DNA from: Actinomycetospora succinea | GTDB lineage: Bacteria; Actinomycetota; Actinomycetes; Mycobacteriales; Pseudonocardiaceae | Direction of reading: 5' to 3' | Length of the DNA: 64,000 nt | NCBI RefSeq assembly: GCF_004363095.1 | Contig: NZ_SNYO01000004.1 | Coordinates: forward strand, 643,356-707,355 | Shown here: positions 51,356 through 59,499 of the stretch, one piece after another | Numbering within the stretch: the first letter of the stretch is position 1 | Layout of the letters: the number at the start of each line of letters is the position of its first letter | Position numbers and translations under genes: made by a program | The notes under the pieces: model-generated | The model's input: only the letters and a program-made list of their open reading frames with translations | What the model was told of the DNA's origin: nothing | The model's database searches: none

Positions 51356-53398
51356 ATGACCGATGTACAGCCGCAGGCGGCGCCGACCGAGCCCGCACCC
51401 GAGTCCGGTGCCCGGATCAAGCCCGCGGTGTTCTACGGATCCGCCGCGGTCACCGTGGCCATCGCGCTCTGGGCGATCATCGCGCCGACCTCGGCCTCGG
51501 ACACCATCGGCGCGGTGGTCGGCTGGACGTCGGAGTGGTTCGGCTGGTTCTACATCCTGCTGACCACCTTGGTTCTGGTGTTCGTCATCGTCGTCGGCGC
51601 GTCGCGTCTCGGGCGGGTGCGCCTCGGCCCGGAGCACTCACGACCGGAGTTCAGCACGTTCGCCTGGGCGTCGATGCTCTTCGCCGCGGGCATCGGTACC
51701 GACCTGATGTTCTTCGCGGTCGTGGAGCCGGTGACCCAGTACCTGACCCCGCCGCGCGGCGAGGGCGGCACGCTGCTGGCCGCCGAGGACGCCACGGTCT
51801 GGACGCTGTTCCACTACGGGATCAGTGGGTGGGGCCTCTACGCGCTGATGGGCATGGCGCTGGCCTACTTCGCCTACCGGCGCAATCTCCCGCTCGCCAT
51901 ACGGTCCGCCCTCTACCCGATCTTCGGCAAGCGGATTCACGGCGGCCTGGGGACGGCGGTCGACCTCGCCGCGGTGCTCGGCACCATCTTCGGCGTCGCC
52001 GCTTCCCTGGGCATCGGGGTCGTGCTGCTGAACTACGGGCTGTTCTTCCTCTTCGGAGTCCCGGAGGGGACGGCCGCCCAGGTCGGGCTGGTGATCGTGG
52101 CGGTCGGCATGGCGACGGTCTCGGCCGTGACCGGCGTGGACCGCGGGATCAAGCTGCTCAGCCAGCTCAACGTCCTGCTCGCGATCGGGCTCGCGCTGTT
52201 CCTGCTGGTCGCCGGCGACACCGTCTTCCTGCTCAACGGCCTGGTCCAGAACGTCGGCGACTTCGTCAGCTCGTTCCCGAGCCTGACCCTGGAGACGTTC
52301 GCCTTCGACCGGCCCGTCGACTGGCTCAACGCCTGGACGCTGTTCTTCTGGGCGTGGTGGATCGCCTGGGCCTCGTTCGTCGGGCTGTTCCTGGCCCGCA
52401 TCTCCCGGGGCCGCACCATCCGGCAGTTCGTCGCCGGCACGCTGATCATCCCGTTCACCTACATCGTCATGTGGATCTCGATCTTCGGGAACAGCGCGAT
52501 CGACGTCATCCGTGACGGGAACGTCGCTTTCGGGGCCAACACGATGGAGAACAACGCGCAGGGCTTCTACGAGCTGCTCGCGCAGTACCCGGCGGTCCCG
52601 TTCATCGCCGGACTGGCGACGTTCGTCGGCCTGCTCTTCTACGTGACCTCGGCCGACTCCGCCGCCCTGGTGATGGCCAACCTGACCTCGCACCTGGCGA
52701 CACCGCAGTCGGACGGGCGGCCGGCGGTGCGCATCTTCTGGGCGGTGGCGACGGGTCTGCTCACGATCGGGATGCTGCTGGTCGGCGGGGTCACCGCGCT
52801 GCAGAACGCCACCATCATCATGGGTCTGCCGTTCGCGTTCGTGCTGGCCCTGGTCGCCTACGGTCTGTGGAAGGCGTTGCGGGTGGAGGCCCTGCACGCC
52901 GAGAGCCAGCGCTACGCGCTGCGCTCGTCGATCTCCGGCCGCAGTCCCGGCGACGGGCACCGCTCCGGTGTGCCCGGGTGGCGGCAGCGCCTCGACCGTG
53001 CGTTGTCCTTCCCCGACTCCGCGCGGGCGCAGGAGTTCCTCGACGAGGTGGCTCACCCCGCGGTCGAGGAGGTGGCGTCGCACCTGCGCGAGCGGGGCGT
53101 GACGGCGGAGGCCCGGGAGGACGGCGAGGGCGGCACGAGGGCCGTCGAGCTGGTCGCCGATCTGGGGGAGGAGCGCCAGTTCCTCTACCGCGTCGAGCCG
53201 CGCGAGGTCCCGATCCCCGTCTACGGCCACGCCGTGCCGAAGGGCACCGACACCTACTGCCGCCTCGAGGTGCACCTGCGTGAGGGCGGCCAGGGCTACG
53301 ACGTCATGGGCTACACCTACGGGCAGCTCACCGACGACATCCTCGACCAGTACGAACGGGACCTCGAGTTCGTGCGCATCCAGGAGGTCCGGGGCTGA
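51356..53398 (+). CDS. betT: BetT-like choline/betaine BCCT transporter
   Basis: BCCT carrier of 680 residues with twelve helices. The signature FFWAWWIAWASFVGLFLARIS is near residue 325 (split here). A long cytoplasmic C-terminal domain follows (GDGHRSGVPGWRQRL through the YDVMGYTYGQLTDDILDQYERD end). That extended tail is characteristic of BetT-type choline transporters, where it senses osmotic state. ATG 51356 is preferred because GGAGG lies 5 bases upstream; ATG 51329 is in frame. Choline uptake would feed glycine betaine synthesis, but no betA/betB genes are in the window. Confidence 0.88.
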   Translation: MTDVQPQAAPTEPAPESGARIKPAVFYGSAAVTVAIALWAIIAPTSASDTIGAVVGWTSEWFGWFYILLTTLVLVFVIVVGASRLGRVRLGPEHSRPEFSTFAWASMLFAAGIGTDLMFFAVVEPVTQYLTPPRGEGGTLLAAEDATVWTLFHYGISGWGLYALMGMALAYFAYRRNLPLAIRSALYPIFGKRIHGGLGTAVDLAAVLGTIFGVAASLGIGVVLLNYGLFFLFGVPEGTAAQVGLVIVAVGMATVSAVTGVDRGIKLLSQLNVLLAIGLALFLLVAGDTVFLLNGLVQNVGDFVSSFPSLTLETFAFDRPVDWLNAWTLFFWAWWIAWASFVGLFLARISRGRTIRQFVAGTLIIPFTYIVMWISIFGNSAIDVIRDGNVAFGANTMENNAQGFYELLAQYPAVPFIAGLATFVGLLFYVTSADSAALVMANLTSHLATPQSDGRPAVRIFWAVATGLLTIGMLLVGGVTALQNATIIMGLPFAFVLALVAYGLWKALRVEALHAESQRYALRSSISGRSPGDGHRSGVPGWRQRLDRALSFPDSARAQEFLDEVAHPAVEEVASHLRERGVTAEAREDGEGGTRAVELVADLGEERQFLYRVEPREVPIPVYGHAVPKGTDTYCRLEVHLREGGQGYDVMGYTYGQLTDDILDQYERDLEFVRIQEVRG

Positions 53399-53404
53399 CC
53401 ACCC

Positions 53405-53757
53405 CTACCGGTCGAGACGCAGACGGTCCCACGCCAGGGCCGTAAGCGCGCCGAAGGCGAGGGGGACCAGCGCGACGAGGGCGAGCTGGTGCGGTGCGAC
53501 CTCGCCGAGGCGCAGCGCCCGCAGGGCGGGCGCGGCGAGCGGGAACCAGCCCGCCCGGTCCGGGGCAGCGACCACGGCGACCTGGACGGCGACGATCAGG
53601 CCGATCGTGGCGGCGACGCCGGGCAGCAGGCCACACCCGAGCGTCGCCGCTCAGGCGGCCGGGACCGCGAGGAGCCCGGTGAGCAGGCCGAGGGGGAGCA
53701 GTCGACCGAGCTGACCGAGCACCGGACCGTCGAGCGGCCCCAGGTGGAGCGGACGCT
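53405..53757 (-). pseudogene. remnant of ABC transporter permease
   Basis: The minus-strand frame ending at TAG 53405 encodes LALVALVPLAFGALTALAWDRLRLDR, preceded by two hydrophobic segments, the C-terminus typical of ABC-2 permeases of bacitracin/lantibiotic export type. The same frame has an internal TGA at 53651-53653 (after LLTGLLAVPAA) and a TAG near 53757. No N-terminal half or ATP-binding partner gene is present. It is therefore a decayed, 5'-truncated gene and too interrupted to appear as one open frame. Confidence 0.6.
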
Positions 53758-53787
53758 ACTCCGCCGGCCGCGCGCGGAGTAGCGTCC
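53751..53787. promoter_or_regulatory. perfect 13-bp inverted repeat upstream of glycosyltransferase
   Basis: GGACGCTACTCCG (53751-53763) and CGGAGTAGCGTCC (53775-53787) are exact reverse complements around an 11-base spacer. It has no T tract and lies 66 bases before the preferred glycosyltransferase start (4 bases before an alternative ATG at 53791). An operator is more likely than a terminator. Confidence 0.55.
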
Positions 53788-53853
53788 ACCATGGCGTGCC
53801 GGAAGTCTGGTCGGCGATCTGTGTCCGCGTTCCCGGATCGATCGGCGGCTCCC

Positions 53854-55104
53854 GTGCGCGTCCTCGTCACCAGCTTCGGCACCCGCGGCGACATCCAGCC
53901 CTACCTCGCCCTGGGCGGCGCGCTGCGAGCACGTGGTCACGACGTGGTGCTCGCCGTCCCGGAGGCATTCCGGGACGAGGCCGACCGCGTCGGGGTCAGG
54001 CTCGAGCCCGCGGGGTCGCGGATGCTCACCATGCTGCGGGAGGTCATGCCGGAGCTCCGCGGCGCCCGGGACGCGCTGCGGACCCTCGGGGTGATGCGCG
54101 AGGCGATGCGCGAACACCTCGACGAGCAGTGGGCCGCGGCGCGGGCGGCCGACCCGGAGGTGATCGTCCACCACCCCAAGTGCCTGGCGGGGCCGCACCT
54201 CGCCGAGGCGCTCGGGGTGCCCGGGGTGCTGTCGATCCCGCTGCCCTTCTACAGCCCGACACGGGCGTTCCCGATCCCGTTCCTGGGCGGCATGTCGCTG
54301 CCCGGCCGGATCAACCGCGCCACGTACGCGTTCACGCGGATGGCCACGGTCCTCTACGGCGGGATGATCAACGACTTCCGCCGCCGGCTCGGCCTGGGAC
54401 GCGTCGGCCGGTTCGCGGACCCGCTGCGCAACCCGGACGGCTCGCCGGTGGACGTGCTGTACCCCTTCAGCCGCCACGTCGTCCCGGTCCCGGCCGACTA
54501 CCCGCCCTCGGCGCACGTCACCGGCTACTGGTTCCTGCCGCCCGACCCCGCGTGGCACCCGGACGCCCGGCTCGTCGACTTCCTCGCCGCCGGCGAGGCT
54601 CCCGTCTACGTCGGGTTCGGGTCGATGGGCTTCGGCAAGGGCGCCGACGAGCGGCGCGACGCCGTGCTCGGAGCGCTCGTCGCGAACCGGCTCCGCGGCG
54701 TCGTCGCCACGGGCTGGGGCGGGCTGACCGCCGGTGACGCACCGTCCGACGACGTGCTCGTGGTCGACGCGGTACCCCACGACTGGCTCTTCGACCGTGT
54801 CGCCGCGGTCGTGCACCACGGCGGCGCCGGCTCGACCGCCGCCGGGCTGCGCGCCGGGAAGCCGACGCTGGTCTGCCCCTTCCTCGGCGACCAGCCCTTC
54901 TGGGCCGCGCGTGTGCACGCACTGGGAGCGGGCCCCGCGCCCCTCCCGGCGGGGAAGCTCGCCGCCGGGCTCGCCGATCGCCTCGGTGACCTCGTCGGTC
55001 GTGACGACTACCGGGAGAGGGCCGCCGAGATCGGGCAGCAGGTTCGCGCCGAGAACGGGCTCGACCACGGCGTCAGGATTCTCGAGGACCTGGTCGGTCA
55101 GTGA
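53854..55104 (+). CDS. GT1 (UGT-like) glycosyltransferase
   Basis: Glycosyltransferase of 416 residues from the GtfA/sterol-glucosyltransferase-like group. The N-terminal acceptor domain starts VRVLVTSFGTRGDIQPYLALG (split). The C-terminal donor domain has VVDAVPHDWLFDRVAAVVHHGGAGSTAAGLRAGKPTLVCPFLGDQPFWA (in pieces), the nucleotide-sugar site. Substrates may be lipids, sterol-like molecules or macrolides. GTG 53854 starts exactly at the first strand; ATG 53791 is an in-frame alternative. A strong hairpin terminator follows. Confidence 0.87.
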   Translation: MRVLVTSFGTRGDIQPYLALGGALRARGHDVVLAVPEAFRDEADRVGVRLEPAGSRMLTMLREVMPELRGARDALRTLGVMREAMREHLDEQWAAARAADPEVIVHHPKCLAGPHLAEALGVPGVLSIPLPFYSPTRAFPIPFLGGMSLPGRINRATYAFTRMATVLYGGMINDFRRRLGLGRVGRFADPLRNPDGSPVDVLYPFSRHVVPVPADYPPSAHVTGYWFLPPDPAWHPDARLVDFLAAGEAPVYVGFGSMGFGKGADERRDAVLGALVANRLRGVVATGWGGLTAGDAPSDDVLVVDAVPHDWLFDRVAAVVHHGGAGSTAAGLRAGKPTLVCPFLGDQPFWAARVHALGAGPAPLPAGKLAAGLADRLGDLVGRDDYRERAAEIGQQVRAENGLDHGVRILEDLVGQ

Positions 55105-55189
55105 GTCGACGAGAAGCTCGGGCGGTAGCGCCTCGATCGAGGCTGCAACGTCCTCGCCGCCAGGCTCGACGACGTACACGTGCTAGAGC

Positions 55190-55240
55190 GACGCCGAGCC
55201 TCTCGCCAGGAGGTCTGCTCCCGGCGAGAGGCTCGGCGTC
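55190..55240. terminator. 18-bp perfect hairpin between convergent genes
   Basis: The arms 55190-55207 and 55223-55240 (GACGCCGAGCCTCTCGCC and its reverse complement) pair perfectly over 18 bp, and the 15-base loop has a further GGAG/CTCC pairing. It lies between the convergent glycosyltransferase and STAS-like genes and can terminate both. Confidence 0.85.
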
Positions 55241-55261
55241 CCGTGCCGGACCGGCACGTTC

Positions 55262-55561
55262 CTAGCAGCTGTCGGGGACCGGTCGAGGCAGGAGCCGGCG
55301 AACGTCGTCGCAAAGTTCCTGGATCTCGTCGACGGGCGCGGCGCTGAGCAGACCCAGGAAGTGTGACCAGCGGGCCCCGTCGACGGACACCGGCAGTCCG
55401 TCCAGGCCGGCGCGGCGGCAGTCGGTGACAGCGTTCATCTCCAGGTGCAGCTCGGTCAGGCCGCTGCGCTGGAGCTGTTCGCAGTAGTTGACGAGACTCG
55501 TCATCTCGGAGGTGCCGATGGGGCCAGCCAGGATGATGGTGCGCGGCGTGGGGGAGAGCAC
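55262..55561 (-). CDS. STAS-like protein
   Basis: Protein of about 99 residues with the order strand (RTIILAGPIG), helix (LVNYCEQLQRSG), strand (ELHLEMNAVTDCRRAGLDGL) and helix, which resembles the anti-sigma-factor antagonist (STAS) fold. The phosphorylatable Ser/Thr position is not clear. GTG 55561 is preferred; a longer open frame upstream overlaps the desaturase region. It could interact with the RsbW-like ATPase at 19008, but this is inference. Confidence 0.55.
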   Translation of the reverse strand: MLSPTPRTIILAGPIGTSEMTSLVNYCEQLQRSGLTELHLEMNAVTDCRRAGLDGLPVSVDGARWSHFLGLLSAAPVDEIQELCDDVRRLLPRPVPDSC

Positions 55562-55652
55562 CGGCGACCCCCGCTCGGGTTGAATGACCGTCAGCCTCCT
55601 CCCCGCGGGGGATCCGCGGCAAGTGAGCGGCTGGCCACGGTTCGGGGCGGCT

Positions 55653-56819
55653 TCACGCGGCCGTGTCGGTCGCGGTCCCGCCCGGCAGCGACATCCGGGC
55701 GATGGTGGCGAGGACCCCGGCGTACTGGCGCGGTAGTGAGCCACTGGTGTACGGGAGCCCGTACCGCGTGCAGATGTCACGCACCGCCGGTGCGACCTGC
55801 GCGTAGCGGCGCGAGGGCATGTCCGGGAAGAGGTGGTGCTCGATCTGGTGGGAAAGGTTGCCGGTCATCAGGTGCAGCAGCGGGGGGCCGTCGAGGTTGG
55901 CCGAGCCGAGCAGCTGGCGCAGGTACCACTGGCCGCGGGTCTCCCCGTCGAGCTGGTCCTCGCCGAAGACCTCGGCGCCGGCCGGGAAGTGGCCGCAGAA
56001 GATCACGGCGTGCGTCCAGACGTTGCGCGCGATGTTGGCGGTGAGGTTGGCCGCGAGGGTCGTCGGGGCCGCCAGGCCGGAGAGCAGCGGCCACCGGATG
56101 TAGTCCTTGGCGAGCTGGCCGCGGATCTTGCGCCACAGGCCGCCCAGCTCGGTGCGTGCCTTTGCCCACGGCTTGCGGCCCGCGGCGACCTCCTCGAGCT
56201 CGATGTCGTAGACGGCGATGCCGTACTCGAAGCCGAGGGCGAGCGCGGTGTTGGTGCCGAGCTGGACGAGGTGGTGCGGGCGCCACGGCTGTTCGGGGCT
56301 GACGCGCAGCACGGCGTACCCGACGTCGCGGTCCTTGCCGAGGACGTTGGTGTAGGTGTGGTGCACGAAGTTGTGGGTGTACTTCCACCCCTCGGCGGAC
56401 GAGGCCGAGTCCCACTCCCAGGTGCTCGAATGGATCTCGGGGTCGTTCATCCAGTCCCACTGGCCGTGCAGGACGTTGTGGCCGATCTCCATGTTCTCGA
56501 GGATCTTGGCCACCGACAGGGCCGCGGTCCCGGCGAGCCACGCCGGCGGCAGTGGCGAGACCAGCAACAACGCACGGCCGCCGGCCTCGAGCCCTCGTTG
56601 GACCGCGACGACCCGCCGGATGTAGGCGGCGTCCTCGTCGCCGAGATCGCTCATCACGCTCTGGCGCAGCGCGTCCAGCTCGACCCCCAGGGCCTCGACG
56701 TCGGCATCCGAGAGGTGCGCGGTCGTGCTCGACGTCGACGTCGTCGGTGGACGGACCGCGGTGGCGGCGCGGTCGTCGTCGGCGTGGGTGGTGGTCGGTG
56801 CAGGCAGGACAACCGTCAT
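55653..56819 (-). CDS. membrane fatty-acid desaturase (acyl-CoA desaturase-like)
   Basis: Di-iron membrane desaturase of 388 residues. The histidine boxes are HNVLHGQWDW near residue 115, THNFVHHTYTN near residue 150 and HQIEHHLFPDMP near residue 335, with hydrophobic helices between them. This resembles mycobacterial DesA3-type enzymes that introduce a double bond into acyl chains. ATG 56819 follows a disordered Thr/Ala-rich leader. A second, shorter desaturase lies at 59500, so membrane-lipid unsaturation appears to be a theme beside the cold-shock gene. Confidence 0.88.
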   Translation of the reverse strand: MTVVLPAPTTTHADDDRAATAVRPPTTSTSSTTAHLSDADVEALGVELDALRQSVMSDLGDEDAAYIRRVVAVQRGLEAGGRALLLVSPLPPAWLAGTAALSVAKILENMEIGHNVLHGQWDWMNDPEIHSSTWEWDSASSAEGWKYTHNFVHHTYTNVLGKDRDVGYAVLRVSPEQPWRPHHLVQLGTNTALALGFEYGIAVYDIELEEVAAGRKPWAKARTELGGLWRKIRGQLAKDYIRWPLLSGLAAPTTLAANLTANIARNVWTHAVIFCGHFPAGAEVFGEDQLDGETRGQWYLRQLLGSANLDGPPLLHLMTGNLSHQIEHHLFPDMPSRRYAQVAPAVRDICTRYGLPYTSGSLPRQYAGVLATIARMSLPGGTATDTAA

Positions 56820-56986
56820 GGGGCCTCCGGGTCTCGCGGACGTGGGGCGACGAGATCGCGGGTCCGGGCGAACACATCGGAGGGCCGCCGGCGCGTGGCC
56901 GTGCGGGCTCTGACGCAGGGTGCTCGCAGTGTCGCCGTCGCACACCCGGAGGAGCGCAGGCCCACACCTCGGTGTGGTGGGTCTCC

Positions 56987-57724
56987 CTACGGGCCGGGCC
57001 GGAGGGACGCCACGTCGACCGTGCGCTCGACGACGGCGCGGGCGAGGTCGGTGAGCCGCAGTCCGTGCCGGCGGGCGTGGGTCCGCAACCTGCCGAACGC
57101 CTCCTCCGGGCCGAGCTCGCTCTGCCCGGCGACGACGCCCTTGGCCTGCTCGATGATGACCCTGCTGTTGAGGGCGCCCTGGAGCTGTTCCTGCACGGTC
57201 TCGGCGTAGCGCACCGCCCGCTCGTGGAGCAGGCCGATGGTCGCCGCGTCGGCCAGCGCCTGACCGAGCCGGACGTCGTCGTCGACGAGTATGTGCGGGT
57301 CGGTGTGGAGCAGGGTCAGCACCCCGATCACCTCGTCCCGCAGGCGCATCGGGAGGGCATGGGTGGACCGGAACCCGGCGTCGGTGGCCTGGGACGCGTA
57401 GCGGGGCCACCGGTCACCGGCGCCGGGCGCGGTGAGGTCCTCGCTGCTCACCGGGCGGCCGCTGCGCACGCAGTCCACGCACGGGCCGGCGTCGATGGCG
57501 ACGGCGAACACCTCCAACAGACGGGTCCGCTCCGTGGACGCGGCGGCCACCGACAGGCCGCCCTGCCCGTCGGTCAGGATGACCCCCGCCGCGTCGACGT
57601 CGAGGAGCTCGACGCAGCGTTCCGAGAGCATCGTCAGCATGTCCAGGGCGTCGAAGTCGTGGACGAGGGTGTCGGTCAGGCCCAGGAACGTGTCGATGAC
57701 CTGGGGTTCGCGGCCGTTGCTCAT
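56987..57724 (-). CDS. GAF-ANTAR domain regulator
   Basis: Protein of 245 residues with an N-terminal GAF sensor domain (residues about 10-160; CVELLDVDAAGVILTD, CVDCVRSGRPV, FRSTHALPMRLRDEVIGVLTLL in order). The C-terminal ANTAR RNA-binding domain follows (LNSRVIIEQAKGVVAGQSELGPEEAFGRLRTHARRHGLRLTDLARAVV). ANTAR proteins bind tandem hairpins in mRNA leaders and act as antiterminators. Its ATG overlaps the upstream GAF-ANTAR stop (ATGA), so the two are co-translated. The ligand is unknown. Confidence 0.87.
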   Translation of the reverse strand: MSNGREPQVIDTFLGLTDTLVHDFDALDMLTMLSERCVELLDVDAAGVILTDGQGGLSVAAASTERTRLLEVFAVAIDAGPCVDCVRSGRPVSSEDLTAPGAGDRWPRYASQATDAGFRSTHALPMRLRDEVIGVLTLLHTDPHILVDDDVRLGQALADAATIGLLHERAVRYAETVQEQLQGALNSRVIIEQAKGVVAGQSELGPEEAFGRLRTHARRHGLRLTDLARAVVERTVDVASLRPGP

Positions 57725-58620
57725 GGGTCTTCGCCCTCCGGGTCCGGGGCTGGGGTCTCTGGAGATGGTTCGTGCCCGTCCTCGGGAGGAGGTCCCGGTT
57801 CGGGCGTCCCCGACCGGTCGAGCACCAGGTCGCGGGCGATGATCCGCCGTGCGACGTCGTGAATCGGTTCGCTGTGGGAGAAGGCGTGGGCCCGCACCCG
57901 CAGCAGGGCGGTGGCGACGTCGACGCCGGCACGGGCCGAGACCATGCCGGCGGCGATGTGCACGTCGGCGTGCACGTCGGGCAGCCATCCCGTCAGGGAC
58001 GCCGCCGCGTCCTGGACGTCGCCGTCGTCCTCCTGGGCGGCACCGTTGCCGGAGTCGGTGAGGTCGAGCAGGGCCTCGGTGGCGAGCGCGGCGAGGGCGA
58101 GGGCGTCGGCGAGCTGCTCGCGCGTGAGTGGGCCCGTGGTGAGGCGGTGCAGATCGAGGGTGCCCAGCCGGACCGCGCCGACCTGCAGTGGCAGCGAGAA
58201 CAGCGCCGCCACCCCGGCCCGGACCGCCTCGGGGCCGAACCCCAGCCAGCGCGCCGGCTCGGCAGCGATGTCGCCGGCCAGGACCGGGAGGCCGCCGCGG
58301 TAGGCGTCGAGGCACGGGCCCTCACCGGTCGTGAGCTGCAGGTCCTCGAGCTGCTGGGTCAATCGGCCGGTGGCGGCGATCTGGTCCCGCGCGCCGCCCA
58401 CCCCCGCCTCGAGGCTGCCCATCACCGTCACCCCGGCACCATCGACCCGGACCTCCGACACCGCCACCGTGCACACCCTGCCGAGCCGGGACAACAAGGC
58501 CGGCGCGTCGGCGGTGCCCCGGCCGCCCCCGGCCGCCGCGCCTGCCGACCCCTCGCCGTCGACGAGCGCCAGCAGCCGGTGACGCCGCAGAGCGTCCTCG
58601 GCGCCATCCTGGGCGCTCAC
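57721..58620 (-). CDS. GAF-ANTAR domain regulator (first of pair)
   Basis: Protein of 299 residues with a GAF domain (LGRVCTVAVSEVRVDGAGVTVM, then GEGPCLDAYRGGLPVL and VAALFSLPLQVGAVRLGTLDL). A C-terminal ANTAR domain follows (DVHIAAGMVSARAGVDVATALLRVRAHAFSHSEPIHDVARRIIARDL), with an acidic Pro-rich tail. GTG 58620 follows GGGAGGG at good spacing. It is coupled to the next GAF-ANTAR gene. Together they probably sense a common small-molecule or redox signal and act post-transcriptionally. Confidence 0.85.
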   Translation of the reverse strand: MSAQDGAEDALRRHRLLALVDGEGSAGAAAGGGRGTADAPALLSRLGRVCTVAVSEVRVDGAGVTVMGSLEAGVGGARDQIAATGRLTQQLEDLQLTTGEGPCLDAYRGGLPVLAGDIAAEPARWLGFGPEAVRAGVAALFSLPLQVGAVRLGTLDLHRLTTGPLTREQLADALALAALATEALLDLTDSGNGAAQEDDGDVQDAAASLTGWLPDVHADVHIAAGMVSARAGVDVATALLRVRAHAFSHSEPIHDVARRIIARDLVLDRSGTPEPGPPPEDGHEPSPETPAPDPEGEDP

Positions 58621-58862
58621 GCTGTGTCCCTCCCGACCCGCGCAGCGACGGCTGCGTCCTCGTCGGCCGGGGTCCGGGGCCTGCGACGCGCTGGTGGCGC
58701 GACGTCTCGAAGACCACCGCACGGTAGAGCATCGAGGCCCGGCGGGCTTCCCGCCTCTCGCGGCTCCGGTCCGGTGACGCACCGTGTAGCGTTCCGGCCG
58801 TTGCCGTCTTGTTGTCCTCGCGTCGAGCGCCGGATCACGTGACACCGATCTCGTGCGCACAC

Positions 58863-58920
58863 CCGGGGAAGCCCCGGATGGCAGGAGTTCCGGGCAACGC
58901 CGATCGGCAGGTCCCTGCCG
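58863..58920 (+). promoter_or_regulatory. structured 5' leader of cold-shock gene
   Basis: The about 330-base gap between the divergent GAF-ANTAR and cold-shock genes contains two perfect hairpins just before the cold-shock start: CCGGGG-AAG-CCCCGG (58863-58877) and CGGCAGG-TC-CCTGCCG (58905-58920). They may control cold-shock mRNA translation or, as paired hairpins, be an ANTAR-type target. Neither is shown. Confidence 0.45.
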
Positions 58921-58948
58921 CGGCCGCGCAGAAGAGATGAGGAACTCC

Positions 58949-59152
58949 GTGACCGACGGAACCGTGAAGTGGTTCAACGCCGAGAAGGGCTTCGGTTTCA
59001 TCGCGCCCGATGACGGGAGCAAGGACGTCTTCGTCCACTTCTCCGCCATCGAGTCGTCGGGCTACAAGTCGCTCGAGGAGAACCAGCGGGTGACCTTCAC
59101 CGCCTCGCAGGGCCAGAAGGGGATGCAGGCCGACTCGGTCCGTCCTCTCTGA
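58949..59152 (+). CDS. cspA: cold-shock protein, CspA family
   Basis: Cold-shock-domain protein of 67 residues, the family's exact usual length when GTG 58949 is the start. RNP1 is [11 protein letters not shown] and RNP2 is DVFVHFSAI; the opening [17 protein letters not shown] is canonical. It binds single-stranded RNA and DNA as a chaperone. GATGAGGA precedes the GTG; ATG 58937 is an in-frame alternative. A terminator hairpin follows at 59172. Confidence 0.93.
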   Translation: MTDGTVKWFNAEKGFGFIAPDDGSKDVFVHFSAIESSGYKSLEENQRVTFTASQGQKGMQADSVRPL

Positions 59153-59171
59153 GACCACGGCGGGCCGGCGA

Positions 59172-59199
59172 CCGGCGAGCGTCCTCACGACGCTCCCGG
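59172..59199 (+). terminator. hairpin terminator after cspA
   Basis: GAGCGTC-CTCAC-GACGCTC (59177-59195) forms a perfect 7-bp stem with a 5-base loop, extended by flanking CCGGC/CCGG pairing, 20 bases after the cspA stop. The rest of the 59153-59499 interval has no gene I can support, although a short open frame near 59332 has a hydrophobic stretch. Confidence 0.6.
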
Positions 59200-59499
59200 C
59201 GCCGGCGTGCCGATCGACCCCGTCCGGCCTGCACCTCCACGAAAGCAGGGCAACCATCAGGTCACCCGTTTCTCCCGCGCACGCTCCCGGGCACGTCGAC
59301 CACCCCTGCTACGAGCGCCACGCGGACGCCTCGTGATCCCCGCCGGCCGTGTCGCCGTGAATCTGCTCGATCTCGTCGGCGAGGGGGTCGGCGCGCTGGT
59401 CGTCTCCTCGATCGCACTGGTCGCCGCCGTGCGGGGCCCGGGGTTGCCGACCGGGTCGGCGCCGTCACCGATCCCCGATCCCCGCACTCCCCCCCCTGA

